Source: Alphaproteobacteria bacterium (GTDB lineage Bacteria; Pseudomonadota; Alphaproteobacteria; Reyranellales; Reyranellaceae). From it: a stretch of 64,000 nt of DNA. Under the pieces are notes generated by a model. That model was not told the DNA's origin and made no database searches. It saw nothing but the letters and a program-made list of their open reading frames with translations. The position numbers and the translations under genes were made by a program. Shown here piece by piece: positions 42,283 to 51,255 of the stretch. How positions within the stretch are numbered: the stretch's first letter is position 1; the number at the start of each line of letters is the position of its first letter. The stretch covers positions 1-64,000 of the forward strand of contig JAFKFL010000021.1 in NCBI GenBank assembly GCA_017308235.1. The letters run 5' to 3'.

Positions 42283-43506
42283 ATGAATTCCCTGAACAGA
42301 CCAACTGCCATGGCAGATCGCCGCTCCGTTGACGTCAAAGTACCGGCCGATTCTCACAACGCGTCCATTTCGGACGACGCTGCCACGCGCGCCGAGCGCC
42401 CGCAGGAGTCGGCCGATAAAGGCGTCGACAGGAGCAAAAAGCAGGAGAAGGCACCGCTGTCGGACAAGCCATCCGGCAGTCCGATCGATCGTATGCGTCA
42501 GCATCCGATCGCCATCGGCGTCAGCTTCGGCCTCATCGTCATCGGCCTGGTGGGAGGCATCATCTGGTATCTCAATGCGCGTCATTACGAGAGCACCGAC
42601 GATGCCTTTATCGATGCCCGTCCGGTATTCGTCAGCCCGCAAGTTACCGGCAACATCATCGAAGTCGCGGTGACCGACAACCAGATCGTGCATCGCGGCG
42701 ATCTTCTGGCACGGATCGATCCACGCGATTACCAGGCCGCCGTCGATCAGGCATCGGCGCAGATCCGTCAGGCTGAAGCATCCGCGCGAAATCTGGATGC
42801 CCAGATCGTCGCACAACAGGCCCAGATCGAGCAGACACAAAAGCAGGAGAGCGAAGCACAGGCTGCGCTGAAATTCGCGCAGGACGAGAACAAGCGCTAT
42901 CAGGATCTGGTGCGAACGGGAGCGGGCACCGTGCAACGCGCGCAGCAGGCGTCGAGCGATCTGCAAGGCAAGCAGGCGGCATTCGATGCCGCGCAAGCCG
43001 CGAGCACAGTGGCCCAACGCCAGATCGACGTATTGAATGCGCAGAAGTCAGGCGCGCTCGCTCAGATCGCGCAGGGTAAGGCCCAGAAGGCGCAGGCCGA
43101 CGCCAACTTGCAGCGCACGGAATTGCGTGCCACCGTCGATGGCCGCGTGACCAAACTCACCGCCGCGGTAGGGGCGCTTGCCGCTCCCGGTCAGTCCATC
43201 ATGATCGTCGTTCCGCTCGACGTATGGGTCACCGCAAACTTCAAGGAATCGCAACTGGCCAACATGAAGGTGGGCCAGCCGGTTACGATCAGCATCGACG
43301 CCTATGGCAGGTCGTTTTCCGGTCACGTCAACAGCGTCCAGGCCGGCAGCGGCACGGCCTTCAGCCTGCTGCCGGCGGAAAACGCCACCGGAAATTATGT
43401 GAAGGTGGTGCAGCGCGTGCCGGTCAAGATCACGTTCGATCAGCGTCCGGATCTCGAACTGGGGCCGGGCATGTCGGTTGTGCCCACCGTCACGGTTCGT
43501 CCGTAA
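42283..43506 (+). CDS. emrA: EmrA/HlyD-type membrane-fusion protein
   Basis: 407 residues. A charged N-terminal cytoplasmic tail of about 75 residues, one membrane helix (about 80-102), then the lipoyl half motif ESTDDAFIDARPVFVSPQVT (about 107-126), a long coiled-coil hairpin rich in Ala/Gln/Glu (about 155-285), the second half LRATVDGRVTKLTAAVGALA, and a beta-barrel. It is the periplasmic adaptor for EmrB, 6 bp downstream. Start ATG 42283 (GGTGAG upstream); ATG 42310 is an alternative. Confidence 0.92.
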   Translation: MNSLNRPTAMADRRSVDVKVPADSHNASISDDAATRAERPQESADKGVDRSKKQEKAPLSDKPSGSPIDRMRQHPIAIGVSFGLIVIGLVGGIIWYLNARHYESTDDAFIDARPVFVSPQVTGNIIEVAVTDNQIVHRGDLLARIDPRDYQAAVDQASAQIRQAEASARNLDAQIVAQQAQIEQTQKQESEAQAALKFAQDENKRYQDLVRTGAGTVQRAQQASSDLQGKQAAFDAAQAASTVAQRQIDVLNAQKSGALAQIAQGKAQKAQADANLQRTELRATVDGRVTKLTAAVGALAAPGQSIMIVVPLDVWVTANFKESQLANMKVGQPVTISIDAYGRSFSGHVNSVQAGSGTAFSLLPAENATGNYVKVVQRVPVKITFDQRPDLELGPGMSVVPTVTVRP

Positions 43507-43512
43507 GGCGCC

Positions 43513-45099
43513 ATGGCCGATGCGGCGGACAGCGGCAGCTCCGAATATGGCAGTGCCAATCCGTGGCTGATCGCTGTCCTGGTCTCGGTGGCAACGTTCA
43601 TGGAGGTGCTCGACACCACCATCGCCAACGTCGCGCTGCGCTATATCGCCGGTGGTCTTGCGGTGAGCAGCGACGAAGCCTCGTGGGTGGTGACCACCTA
43701 TCTTGTTGCAAATTCGATCGTCCTGGCCGCGAGCGGATGGCTTGCGCAGATGTTCGGACGGCGAAATTTCTTCCTTGCCTGCATCGCGCTCTTCACCGTC
43801 AGCTCATTCCTCTGCGGCATCGCATGGAATTTGCAGGCGCTGCTGATCTTTCGCGTGATGCAGGGACTGGCCGGCGGCGGCATGACGCCGGTCGCGCAAT
43901 CGATTCTTGCCGCCGCCTTTCCGCCCGCCAAGCGCGGCCAGGGGTTCGCACTCTACGGCATCGCAGTGGTGGTCGCGCCCGTCGTCGGGCCGACGCTGGG
44001 CGGATGGCTCAGCGACAACTGGTCCTGGCACTGGTGCTTCCTGATGAATGTTCCGGTCGGCATCATTTCGCTGGCCCTGATCTTTTTCATCATCCCCAGT
44101 TCACCCGAGCGGCGAGCCGCGCGGCGGGCGATGTGGAGCAATGGACCCAGATTCGACCTCATCGGCTTCCTATTGGTCGCGACCTTTCTCGGCGCGCTCG
44201 AAGTTGTTCTCGACCGTGGGCAGATCGACGACTGGTTCAACTCACCCTTCATCGTGGCCTTCGCCGCCCTATCGGCGATCGCCCTTCTGCTGTTCATCCC
44301 GTGGGAATTGACGCGCGAGGAGCCGCTGATCGATCTGAAGATGCTGACGGGGCGGCAGTTCGGCACCTGCTTCGTCATCATGCTGGTCACCGGCGCGTTG
44401 TTGATTGCGACCACACAGGTTCTGCCGCAACTGCTGCAGGAACGATACAACTACACCGCCACATGGGCGGGACTGGCGATCTCGCCCGGCGGGATGGTCA
44501 CCATGTGCATGATGGTGGTGGTCGGGAGGCTCGGTTTCGTGCAGCCGCGCTATCTGATAACGGCCGGCGCCTGCATCGCGGCGGTCGCGATGATCGATCT
44601 GTGGCGCATGACCCCGGATGTCGACTTCTGGTTCTTCGCCTGGTCGCGCGTCATTCTCGGCGTGGGACTGCCGCTGATCTTCATTCCGATCACAGCGGCA
44701 TCCTATGACGGCATTCCGGCCTCCAGGACCGATCAGGCCTCGGCGCTGATCAATCTGGCCCGCAACTTCGGCGGATCGATCGGCGTTTCGCTCAGCCAGA
44801 CCATGCTGGCGCAGCGTGAGCAGTTTCATCAGAGCCGCCTCATCGAGCACATCGGCACCTGGAATCCGGTCTACAACGACACGCTGGCCCGTGTGCAGGA
44901 CTATCTCAAAACCCGGAGCGCCACCGGAAGCGTTTCGGGATCGAGCGTCGCGGTGATCGGGCAGATCCTGCAAGGACAGGCGGTGCTGCTCGCCTATATC
45001 GACGTATTCGTGATGCTCGCCGTGCTCGCCGGATTGATGATACCGCTCGCGCTATCGCTGCGCACCGTGACGCGCGGTGGTTCGGCGCCGGTACACTGA
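43513..45099 (+). CDS. emrB: EmrB/QacA-type (DHA2) multidrug efflux transporter
   Basis: 528 residues with 14 membrane helices. Conserved points: LDTTIANVALRYIAGGL (motif D1 region, about 34-50), GRRNFFLACIALFTVSSF (motif A), FRVMQGLAGGGMTPVAQSIL (about 115-134) and VVAPVVGPTLGGWLSDNWSWHWCF (motif C region). It exports hydrophobic drugs, fatty acids or phytochemicals by proton antiport together with EmrA. The last 44 codons are duplicated at 21434-21568 in a deleted copy. Confidence 0.94.
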   Translation: MADAADSGSSEYGSANPWLIAVLVSVATFMEVLDTTIANVALRYIAGGLAVSSDEASWVVTTYLVANSIVLAASGWLAQMFGRRNFFLACIALFTVSSFLCGIAWNLQALLIFRVMQGLAGGGMTPVAQSILAAAFPPAKRGQGFALYGIAVVVAPVVGPTLGGWLSDNWSWHWCFLMNVPVGIISLALIFFIIPSSPERRAARRAMWSNGPRFDLIGFLLVATFLGALEVVLDRGQIDDWFNSPFIVAFAALSAIALLLFIPWELTREEPLIDLKMLTGRQFGTCFVIMLVTGALLIATTQVLPQLLQERYNYTATWAGLAISPGGMVTMCMMVVVGRLGFVQPRYLITAGACIAAVAMIDLWRMTPDVDFWFFAWSRVILGVGLPLIFIPITAASYDGIPASRTDQASALINLARNFGGSIGVSLSQTMLAQREQFHQSRLIEHIGTWNPVYNDTLARVQDYLKTRSATGSVSGSSVAVIGQILQGQAVLLAYIDVFVMLAVLAGLMIPLALSLRTVTRGGSAPVH

Positions 45100-45116
45100 C
45101 GATCTAACTATCTGAG

Positions 45117-45239
45117 TTAGATTGCGACAGCGGCGAGTTTGATGAAACCCGTGACGTTGGCGAGCAGCTTATCGAAACGTGTTGCGATGCGCTTGAGCTG
45201 CCTGAGAATGTGGCGCGCTTCTCGACGATCTTGTCGACG
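45117..45239 (-). mobile_element. IS5-family transposase C-terminal remnant (copy 2)
   Basis: Forty codons on the minus strand read ARHILRQLKRIATRFDKLLA and VTGFIKLAAVAI, ending TAA 45117-45119. The pattern (helical, R-x-ATR-YDKL) is the C-terminus of IS5-family transposases. No catalytic DDE residues remain. It follows emrB in exactly the position occupied by the related fragment at 21577-21672. Confidence 0.65.
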
Positions 45240-45287
45240 ACACGATTGGCATCATCGTCGATTGTCCCCCCTCGCAGCCGATCCCAT

Positions 45288-46244
45288 TTATACGGCCGAC
45301 CGGATTTCCCTTTCGATGATTTCGGAAAAGCCCTGACGCCAGGACGGATAGTGTGGCAACCACCCGAGTTCCCGCTTGGCCCTGGCGTTCGATCCTGCGC
45401 GCGACTCGGTCATCATGACAACGAGATGTTGTCCGGCCACAAGGCGACCCAGCCAGGCGGGAACGCGGAACGGCGGTTTGGCGCCGAGCATTTTGGCGGT
45501 CGCCATGAGCCAGTCACGCACCGGCGTGGGATCATCGTCGACGATATTGTAAATGCCCTCGCCCCGATCGACAGCGAGCGAGGCCGCTTCGGCGGCATCG
45601 TCGACATGCAGAAACGACCACCATCCCGTTCCGCCGCCGATCAGCGGCATGCGGCGCTTGCGAATCTGTTCCAAAACGGACGGTTCGCAGAATCCGGTAT
45701 CGGGGCCATAAAATCCGCCATAGCGGAGCGCAACGCCGACCAGGCCCGGCGTCGTCGTGACGGCGTGCTCAAGATGGCGGATCGCGTCGAGCGTGCCGCG
45801 GAGTTCCTGCGGCGGATTCCGATCGAGCGGGGCATCTTCAGTCTTCACGTGATCGCCAATCCGTGCATACGGCCAGCCGCAGAAGCTTTGCGCGACGATT
45901 CGCTTCGCGCCGCAGTCCTGCGCGGCTGCAAGAAGATAGTCGGTTCCGGCTGTACGCAGCCGGTTGCTGCTCGCGAAAGTGCGGTCAAATTTGCGCAGGT
46001 CTGACGCACCCTTCAAATCCGTGAGTTGATGTACGATCACATCCGGGCGCGCGGCCACAACCGCGTCATGCATGGCTTTCTCATCGAGCGCATCGGCGAC
46101 CACGGGTTCAGCTCCGAGTTTCCGCAAGAGGTCCGTTTTCGCGGGCGTTCGCGTCAGTCCGGTCACCCGATGCCCTCTGTTGACAAGGCGTGGAACCAGG
46201 CGGCGTCCGACAGCGCCCGTCGCTCCGGCAACGAAAATGCGCAT
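45288..46244 (-). CDS. NAD-dependent epimerase/dehydratase (extended SDR)
   Basis: 318 residues. Rossmann motif MRIFVAGATGAVGRRLVPRL (1-20), then VIVHQLTDL, the catalytic region RIVAQSFCGWPYA (Tyr-containing, about 110-122) and ALRYGGFYGPDTGF (about 160-173). The typical YxxxK is not obvious, and SFCGWPY is the likely substitute seen in atypical SDR members. Function unknown; these proteins act on nucleotide sugars or small carbonyl compounds. Convergent with emrB and downstream of the IS remnant, so its connection to neighbours is unclear. Confidence 0.82.
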   Translation of the reverse strand: MRIFVAGATGAVGRRLVPRLVNRGHRVTGLTRTPAKTDLLRKLGAEPVVADALDEKAMHDAVVAARPDVIVHQLTDLKGASDLRKFDRTFASSNRLRTAGTDYLLAAAQDCGAKRIVAQSFCGWPYARIGDHVKTEDAPLDRNPPQELRGTLDAIRHLEHAVTTTPGLVGVALRYGGFYGPDTGFCEPSVLEQIRKRRMPLIGGGTGWWSFLHVDDAAEAASLAVDRGEGIYNIVDDDPTPVRDWLMATAKMLGAKPPFRVPAWLGRLVAGQHLVVMMTESRAGSNARAKRELGWLPHYPSWRQGFSEIIEREIRSAV

Positions 46245-47616
46245 GGATCACCTCACAGGTTGCTGCTGATCTCCTTCGGATGAGGTTGGTATTGGCCCCC
46301 ATGAATACAAGCGTTCGCTGGCACTTGAAGACGACGGGTAAGATCCGAGAATTCAAGGTCCGCCATTGTCGCTGCCCATGACGGTGCCATTCATACTCAT
46401 CCGCTCGCCTGGTTGTTCCATCGTGTTGGCCTGACATTTGTGCCTGGGATGAGCTTCGCAAGCCGCCTCACCGGTCAAAAACCATAAGTTTGAAAGCCTG
46501 CGCTTTTGGGCGGTACTTTTCACTCGACTGTAGGCAATGTTTCTCGCTTATGGGTATATCGCCGAAGCATCTTGCCGTCCTTGTGACGGATCGCAAGCAT
46601 AGGCTGACCAATCAAGAGACCGGCTGCATAGGGTCGGCTGATCCAAACGTACTGAGAAAAAATGCATCTAAATCAACCTTATAGATTTTCCGTTGCGCCT
46701 ATGATGGAATGGATCGACCGACCATTCAACGTGCGGACATCAAAACGAATACCGAAACCGGAGAGACCATGTTGCACTTTCGTTGCACCATGAAATCGTT
46801 GGATCGTTCGCTCTAATCATCTGAAACAGCGGCAGAATTTCACTTCTCCGGTGCCTATTCCTGGTGGGATAGCACGGAAAATAGCCGCTAGAAATCAAGT
46901 ATTTGCGTGGAGCTGAGGCGGTCGCGTTGCACTTCGTCCGAACGTGCTCTTGAAATTGGTGGAGCTGCGAGGTGTCGCGCGCCATCGACCCGTGTGGCTT
47001 CACGTCCTCCAACGGTGGCGGCAACGCGCGGAATGTGCAACGTCGCCGCTCGTAAGTGGCTCGTTGGTTACTGGCATTGAGCGACATCATTGTTCGATGT
47101 CGAATTCGTCGGGAAAGTTGATGGGCGCATAGTCAGGTATTTACGCTTTGCGATTGACCGCCGACTGGTGAATGCGGGGCTTATCAGATGAATCGTCGAG
47201 GACTCTTGGCTCCCCGTCGGGGATATAGCAATTGAGAAACTCTCGGCGCTTCCATTTTGTGGATCTCGGAAATCTACTCCAGAATCCTCCATGCTGGCGT
47301 CAGCGATTCGTGCAGCGCTCCCAATACGTCGGGCGCCACACAGATGTTTCGTCCCCCTTCACGCGGCTGCCCTAGAACAAAGTAATGGAAACGCTGGACG
47401 GTGGGTTCGCGACGTGACCCATCGATCTCGTTGAGGTCATGCAGAATGGGCTTGAGCTCGAGCCGGATGTACACCCCAGTTGCCGCTTTCGGCTGAAGGT
47501 CCAATCGCTAACTCTGTTCCCCGCGGGCTAACCCCGGAACGGAAGCTTGAAAGGCAACATGAAATGCTGCCATGTGAGGCGCCTAATGACTTAGTGCACA
47601 TTGAGGGGGGAAAGTA
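46245..47616. other. Gene-poor, A+T-richer stretch ahead of the accessory operon
   Basis: About 1.37 kb with reduced G+C relative to the rest, particularly 46480-46850 and 47060-47260. Short frames occur on both strands without recognisable families; 47274-47504 minus is the most protein-like. The composition change suggests horizontally acquired DNA begins here. No tRNA, integrase or direct-repeat attachment site could be identified by eye. Confidence 0.5.
47274..47504 (-). CDS. Possible hypothetical protein
   Basis: A 76-residue frame with a plausible mix of residues (YIRLELKPILHDLNEIDGS ... RFHYFVLGQPREGGRN). It has no family match I know and no clear ribosome-binding site. It is divergent from the NdpA-like gene 113 bp away, where a regulator or antitoxin would fit, but nothing in the sequence shows it is one. 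Confidence 0.3.
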   Translation of the reverse strand: MDLQPKAATGVYIRLELKPILHDLNEIDGSRREPTVQRFHYFVLGQPREGGRNICVAPDVLGALHESLTPAWRILE

Positions 47617-48663
47617 TTGGGCTATCTGACCGATGAAGAGTTCGGAAATCTGCGCGTCGAGCGAATGATCATTCACTTGGTTGGCAAGGCGGATGAGCCT
47701 TTCGCGCCGCGCGACGAGATCGACGTTCAGGAGGAAGGGTTCTTTCGCGCTCGCATCCAAAGCGAGGCAGGAGACGGCGTCCATTCCTTTGTCGACGGAT
47801 CAGAGGTCAGGCAGATTGTCGAGCGTATGGCGAAGGGGAGGATGAGCTTCGCAAAGGGAGGTCAGGCACTCGCTCGTCGCTTCTTCGATCTGCACGTTCG
47901 CCAGAGCGTGAGCGGCGCGTTCTTTGTGCTCCAGCTCGGTGCCGACGACCGGGACACCAAGCTCTTTGCGCTGATCAAGTACGACTATCGCGAGGCGGTC
48001 GAACTGACCGATGCGGACGGGCGAAGTGTTCTGAGGGCAATCGTTCAAGCGTTCGTCAAGGAGCGGCGTGCCGTTCAAAAATTCTGTCTCATTCGTGTCA
48101 ATAATGGCGCAGCCGACGAGCTTGTGTGCGCGTCTGATCGCATGAAAGAGGCGCCGGACCTCACCGACTACTTCGAACGATATCTCGGGGTACAACGCTC
48201 CAAGTCGAACAGCGAACTATCGAAGCGGTTGAACGAGGCTTTGCGTGGCACGCTGCAGGAGGTCAAGGACCTTCTGCTGAACGCCGATGTGGGGGCCGCG
48301 ATGTCGAAGGCAAAGCTTGCGCTCCAGGGTCGGGCTACCGTTTCTAACGATGACGTCGTCGATGCTGTGATGCATGCCGCAGATCGGCCTGACGATGAGG
48401 ATATCCGAACTCGGATCGACAATGTGACGCGACGCACCCTTAAGCGGCAGCAGCTCCAGGACGTTGAATTCCGGCCCGATCGTGCAACATTGCAGGTCCA
48501 GCCTCGAAGGGTCGTGCGCACCGTCGAGGAGGTCCGGCTCGAGTTTCCCGGTGAGGAGCTGGGACGTAGCGTCATACGGCAGACTATCGGCGACGAGGTC
48601 GTCTTTACGGTGCGCACAAGGCGGTTGGTGGAAGATGGGACCCTCCCAGTCAAAACTCGCTGA
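47617..48663 (+). CDS. NdpA/YejK-like nucleoid-associated protein
   Basis: 348 residues from a TTG start preceded by a strong GAGGGGGG site. The N-terminal two thirds resemble the 37-kDa nucleoid-associated family (NdpA/YejK): VERMIIHLVGK at the start, FARGGQALARRFFDLH-like (FAKGGQALARRFFDLHVRQ, about 87-105), FALIKYDYREAVEL (about 125-138) and a long helical C-terminal half. Family members bind DNA at the nucleoid; in plasmids and islands diverse members occur. The downstream gene begins inside this gene (29-bp overlap), so the two are one operon. It probably recognises DNA for the system; not demonstrated. Confidence 0.7.
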   Translation: MGYLTDEEFGNLRVERMIIHLVGKADEPFAPRDEIDVQEEGFFRARIQSEAGDGVHSFVDGSEVRQIVERMAKGRMSFAKGGQALARRFFDLHVRQSVSGAFFVLQLGADDRDTKLFALIKYDYREAVELTDADGRSVLRAIVQAFVKERRAVQKFCLIRVNNGAADELVCASDRMKEAPDLTDYFERYLGVQRSKSNSELSKRLNEALRGTLQEVKDLLLNADVGAAMSKAKLALQGRATVSNDDVVDAVMHAADRPDDEDIRTRIDNVTRRTLKRQQLQDVEFRPDRATLQVQPRRVVRTVEEVRLEFPGEELGRSVIRQTIGDEVVFTVRTRRLVEDGTLPVKTR

Positions 48664-49939
48664 AGCTCTGAACGACCTTGTCGAACAGGGGCAAGTGGCC
48701 GTCACCGAGACGGAAACTGGAATCTCAATCTACCAGCTCAACGGTGTCGAGGCCGACAGGCTCTACGAGCTGCTGATCAATGCCGAGTGGACTGGGGTCC
48801 TTTGCGGCGACGCTGGCGGTGAAATCCCAAGGCATCAGATCGCGACTAACGGCGAGGGCCTTCACATAACTGCTGATAGGCCGCCGATTCCCGCGGGCGT
48901 CGAGGCGGTGCTGACACGTTCTGGATTCGAGGCGTTGCTGGATCGCGATCCGAACTCGCCGGTCGTGTGGGCCGAGGGGCTCCAATCGACGATCGATACG
49001 AGAGCTGTTCGCTACTGCGCGTGGTGGCAGGGGACACCGTTCGCCGCAGAGGGCGGTCCTACCGGCGTCGTGAAAGTGACGCGAGTCCTAGGTATGAACG
49101 GGCCGGGAGGCCACCTCGGACGATGGCTCCTGCGCTCTCCAGAGGGACAGGTTCAGGATGACGCGCTCACGCCTTGGCGGCAACGAGCAGGCTCACGGCT
49201 CCTGCGTGCAATGGCGCAGGAGATCGAGCCGGATGATCGGCTGCTGTTCAGGGGGCCGCCGGCGGCTCGCTTTACCGTTTCCAATCTTGAAGAGTTGCCT
49301 CCTGACCGCTTTGCGACGGTCCAGTCGGTTTCGTGCTGGCTGCTTGAGAATGAGCGTGAGCTCGAGAACCGCCATGGCCTGCTTGCGGCCGAGATCGCCC
49401 GTGATGCAGTGCGGGATGGTGACGCAAGGGACCTCGCGAGTGTGCTTGTTCCTGCACTTGAAGGCGCAAGGATTGCGTACAATTTCGGAGTCACGCAGCA
49501 AAGTAGAGATACGCTGAAAGCGTTGGGCGAACTCCGAAAGTCAGTGGCCGACGACACGGCCAAACTTTCCGAAACGATGCGAACACTTGGTGGGGCTGTC
49601 GTAGGCGCCGTCTTCGCCAATATCGGCCTGATCGTTGCGCGTCTCGCCTCGCCGGCAAATAGCACGTTCGTAGGGTCAGCTGCGATCTTGATCGGAATCG
49701 TTTTGACGATTTATGTTGCGACAATCGTCGGCAGTGGCATCCACTACATCTGGGTGCAGCGCTACCTTCGCAAGGAATGGCGGAACAGCCTCTACAGATT
49801 CCTCGCCGCGGACGATTACAGGCGCTTGGTCGAGGTCCCTATGCGGCGTGCAGAGTTCGCATTCTGGTGCATAGCCGGTGCTGGTATCGCCATGGTCGTT
49901 CTGCTGCTGATCGCTGTCTTTCAGACAGCTGGCGCTTGA
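48635..49939 (+). CDS. Membrane-anchored protein of unknown family
   Basis: 434 residues. A soluble N-terminal region (1-290) matches no family I recognise; it has mixed alpha/beta character with TETGISIYQLNGVEADRLYE and FRGPPAARFTVSNLEELPPD. A short amphipathic/coiled-coil stretch follows (about 292-318), then three hydrophobic helices (about 319-337, 346-370 and 409-430) separated by a positively charged loop (WVQRYLRKEWRN). The ATG at 48635 overlaps the upstream gene by 29 bp; the longer open frame runs back through that gene. Such a layout (large cytoplasmic domain plus terminal membrane helices) is common in membrane-perturbing effectors of phage defence, but this is analogy only. Confidence 0.7.
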   Translation: MGPSQSKLAEALNDLVEQGQVAVTETETGISIYQLNGVEADRLYELLINAEWTGVLCGDAGGEIPRHQIATNGEGLHITADRPPIPAGVEAVLTRSGFEALLDRDPNSPVVWAEGLQSTIDTRAVRYCAWWQGTPFAAEGGPTGVVKVTRVLGMNGPGGHLGRWLLRSPEGQVQDDALTPWRQRAGSRLLRAMAQEIEPDDRLLFRGPPAARFTVSNLEELPPDRFATVQSVSCWLLENERELENRHGLLAAEIARDAVRDGDARDLASVLVPALEGARIAYNFGVTQQSRDTLKALGELRKSVADDTAKLSETMRTLGGAVVGAVFANIGLIVARLASPANSTFVGSAAILIGIVLTIYVATIVGSGIHYIWVQRYLRKEWRNSLYRFLAADDYRRLVEVPMRRAEFAFWCIAGAGIAMVVLLLIAVFQTAGA

Positions 49940-49949
49940 GGAGACCGAC

Positions 49950-50831
49950 ATGGTACCTGCGGCAGTTGAGTCCAAACTTGCTCTCGCGGCGCAGACGGAA
50001 GTAGAATCGGTACTTGCAAGCGGCGGCCCGCACACGAGCAAACCGATTGGTGAAGTTAGCGCGGTGCGCACGATGACGCTCGATGGTTTCGATGCAATCG
50101 CCAATGCGTGGTCGCCGATCATGCGATCCTACGGCTATCGGACCAGCCTGCAGGCCGTCTTCTGTCACTCGCGCCCGCAAGTGACGTTTAAGCGAGTCCC
50201 GTCACCCCACGCTCCGCTACCTCCGGCCAGCGGAAGAGGGCGCTGCGAACTCGCCGACTTACTCGTCGTCATCGATCACACAGATCCTTCGACGAGCGTG
50301 AAGGATCGCCGTGCTGTCTTGATACAAGCGAAGCTACTCCACTCCGGGTCCATCAAACCCGCTAGAAAGGAATGGATACAGCACGAGTTACTCGCCTGGC
50401 GACCCGGCTTTGACTTTGTCGATTCATGTTACACTAAGAAGACTCGAGATCTCGACGCCTCGCCAGTCGTCGGTAATCCCGCCAACACCGCCGAGTATGG
50501 CGGTATCGATCTCAGAGTAACGCCGCCGGTTTGGAATCAGTGGCTAACGTCGCAGGTCGCTCCTTGCTTTACGAGTCAAGCAGATTTCGGCCCCTTCCTG
50601 GCCGGCATGGTGGTCGGCAGGCTTCAATATGGACGCGAGGCGATCGACGGCGGAGTTGATGATTGGTCGCTTACGGTCGACGAACTTTTGAGGGTTACCG
50701 GAGCCAATCCGATTGTCCAGCGAGCCTCAAAAGTGTTGCGCGGGACGTCGCATGTGGTCGGATTTATCATCGACACCGCTCCACACACACCTTGGTGGCG
50801 CGGGGAGCTACGTTCCACCGGTGGAGTATGA
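49950..50831 (+). CDS. PD-(D/E)XK-like nuclease, probably frameshifted near its end
   Basis: 293 residues from ATG 49950 (GAGGAG site, 10 bp after the previous stop). The segment CELADLLVVIDH (about 99-110) and then RRAVLIQAKLL (about 120-130) match the restriction-endonuclease-like fold: a Glu/Asp pair in strand 2 and a Q-x-K active-site motif in strand 3. The stop at 50831 lies in one frame, but the +1 frame continues to TGA 50896-50898 with protein-like text (VPPVEYEGAEW, STVHLTF), so a one-base shift near 50780-50805 may have shortened the natural end. Third gene of the operon. Confidence 0.65.
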   Translation: MVPAAVESKLALAAQTEVESVLASGGPHTSKPIGEVSAVRTMTLDGFDAIANAWSPIMRSYGYRTSLQAVFCHSRPQVTFKRVPSPHAPLPPASGRGRCELADLLVVIDHTDPSTSVKDRRAVLIQAKLLHSGSIKPARKEWIQHELLAWRPGFDFVDSCYTKKTRDLDASPVVGNPANTAEYGGIDLRVTPPVWNQWLTSQVAPCFTSQADFGPFLAGMVVGRLQYGREAIDGGVDDWSLTVDELLRVTGANPIVQRASKVLRGTSHVVGFIIDTAPHTPWWRGELRSTGGV

Positions 50832-51255
50832 GGGTGCGGAATGGTCGGAAGGCCCGATCAGCACCGTCCATTTGACCTTCAGTTCGCTGGAGAGGTGAGG
50901 CTGGAGTTGGATTTGGATTAGGTTCCCCAAGTTGTCCAACTAGGTACGCGTCGCAGGCTGAGACCAAGGGCTCGATCCGCGAAGCAGGCGTGATGCATCT
51001 CGCCGTCAGCCGGCTGCTCGTTCACCGAGAAAGTTCGTAGCGCTGTGTTCTGCTTCAGCCGCATCCAAGCATCGCGACTGCCGATCGTACCGATGCCCGG
51101 ATTGTAGTAGACGCGCTGATGCTCGTTCCTCTGAGCGATACGGAATAGCTTGAGGACGTTGGATAGATTGCCCTCGACCTCATTGCCGGTGCCGTCGCAG
51201 CAGATGACGATGTTCTTGCTCACGCACAAGACTCCTGGCCGGAAGACATGACCGA
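50832..51255. other. Boundary region between nuclease operon and phosphodiesterase gene
   Basis: Holds the out-of-frame tail of the nuclease gene (to 50898) and the DUF2235 fragment on the minus strand. No other gene or hairpin recognised. Confidence 0.5.
50918..51229 (-). pseudogene. DUF2235 (Tle1-like phospholipase) N-terminal fragment
   Basis: From TTG 51227-51229 or GTG 51221-51223 the frame reads KNIVICCDGTGNEVEGNLSN, then VLKLFRIAQ, VYYNPGIGTIGS and ALRTFSVNEQ. This is the characteristic beginning of DUF2235 proteins (CDGTGN, nucleophile elbow not reached), known from type VI lipase effectors and from hydrolases. After about 65 residues homology is lost and the frame soon stops. The full family is over 300 residues, so this is a truncated copy. 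Confidence 0.75.

Noticed and set aside
43224-44708. 494-residue plus-strand frame
   Set aside because: Out-of-frame reading of emrA and emrB, composed largely of Arg/Gly/His.
47068-47292. 74-residue minus-strand frame next to 47274-47504
   Set aside because: Ser/Thr-rich, no homology; overlap with the neighbouring frame seems accidental.
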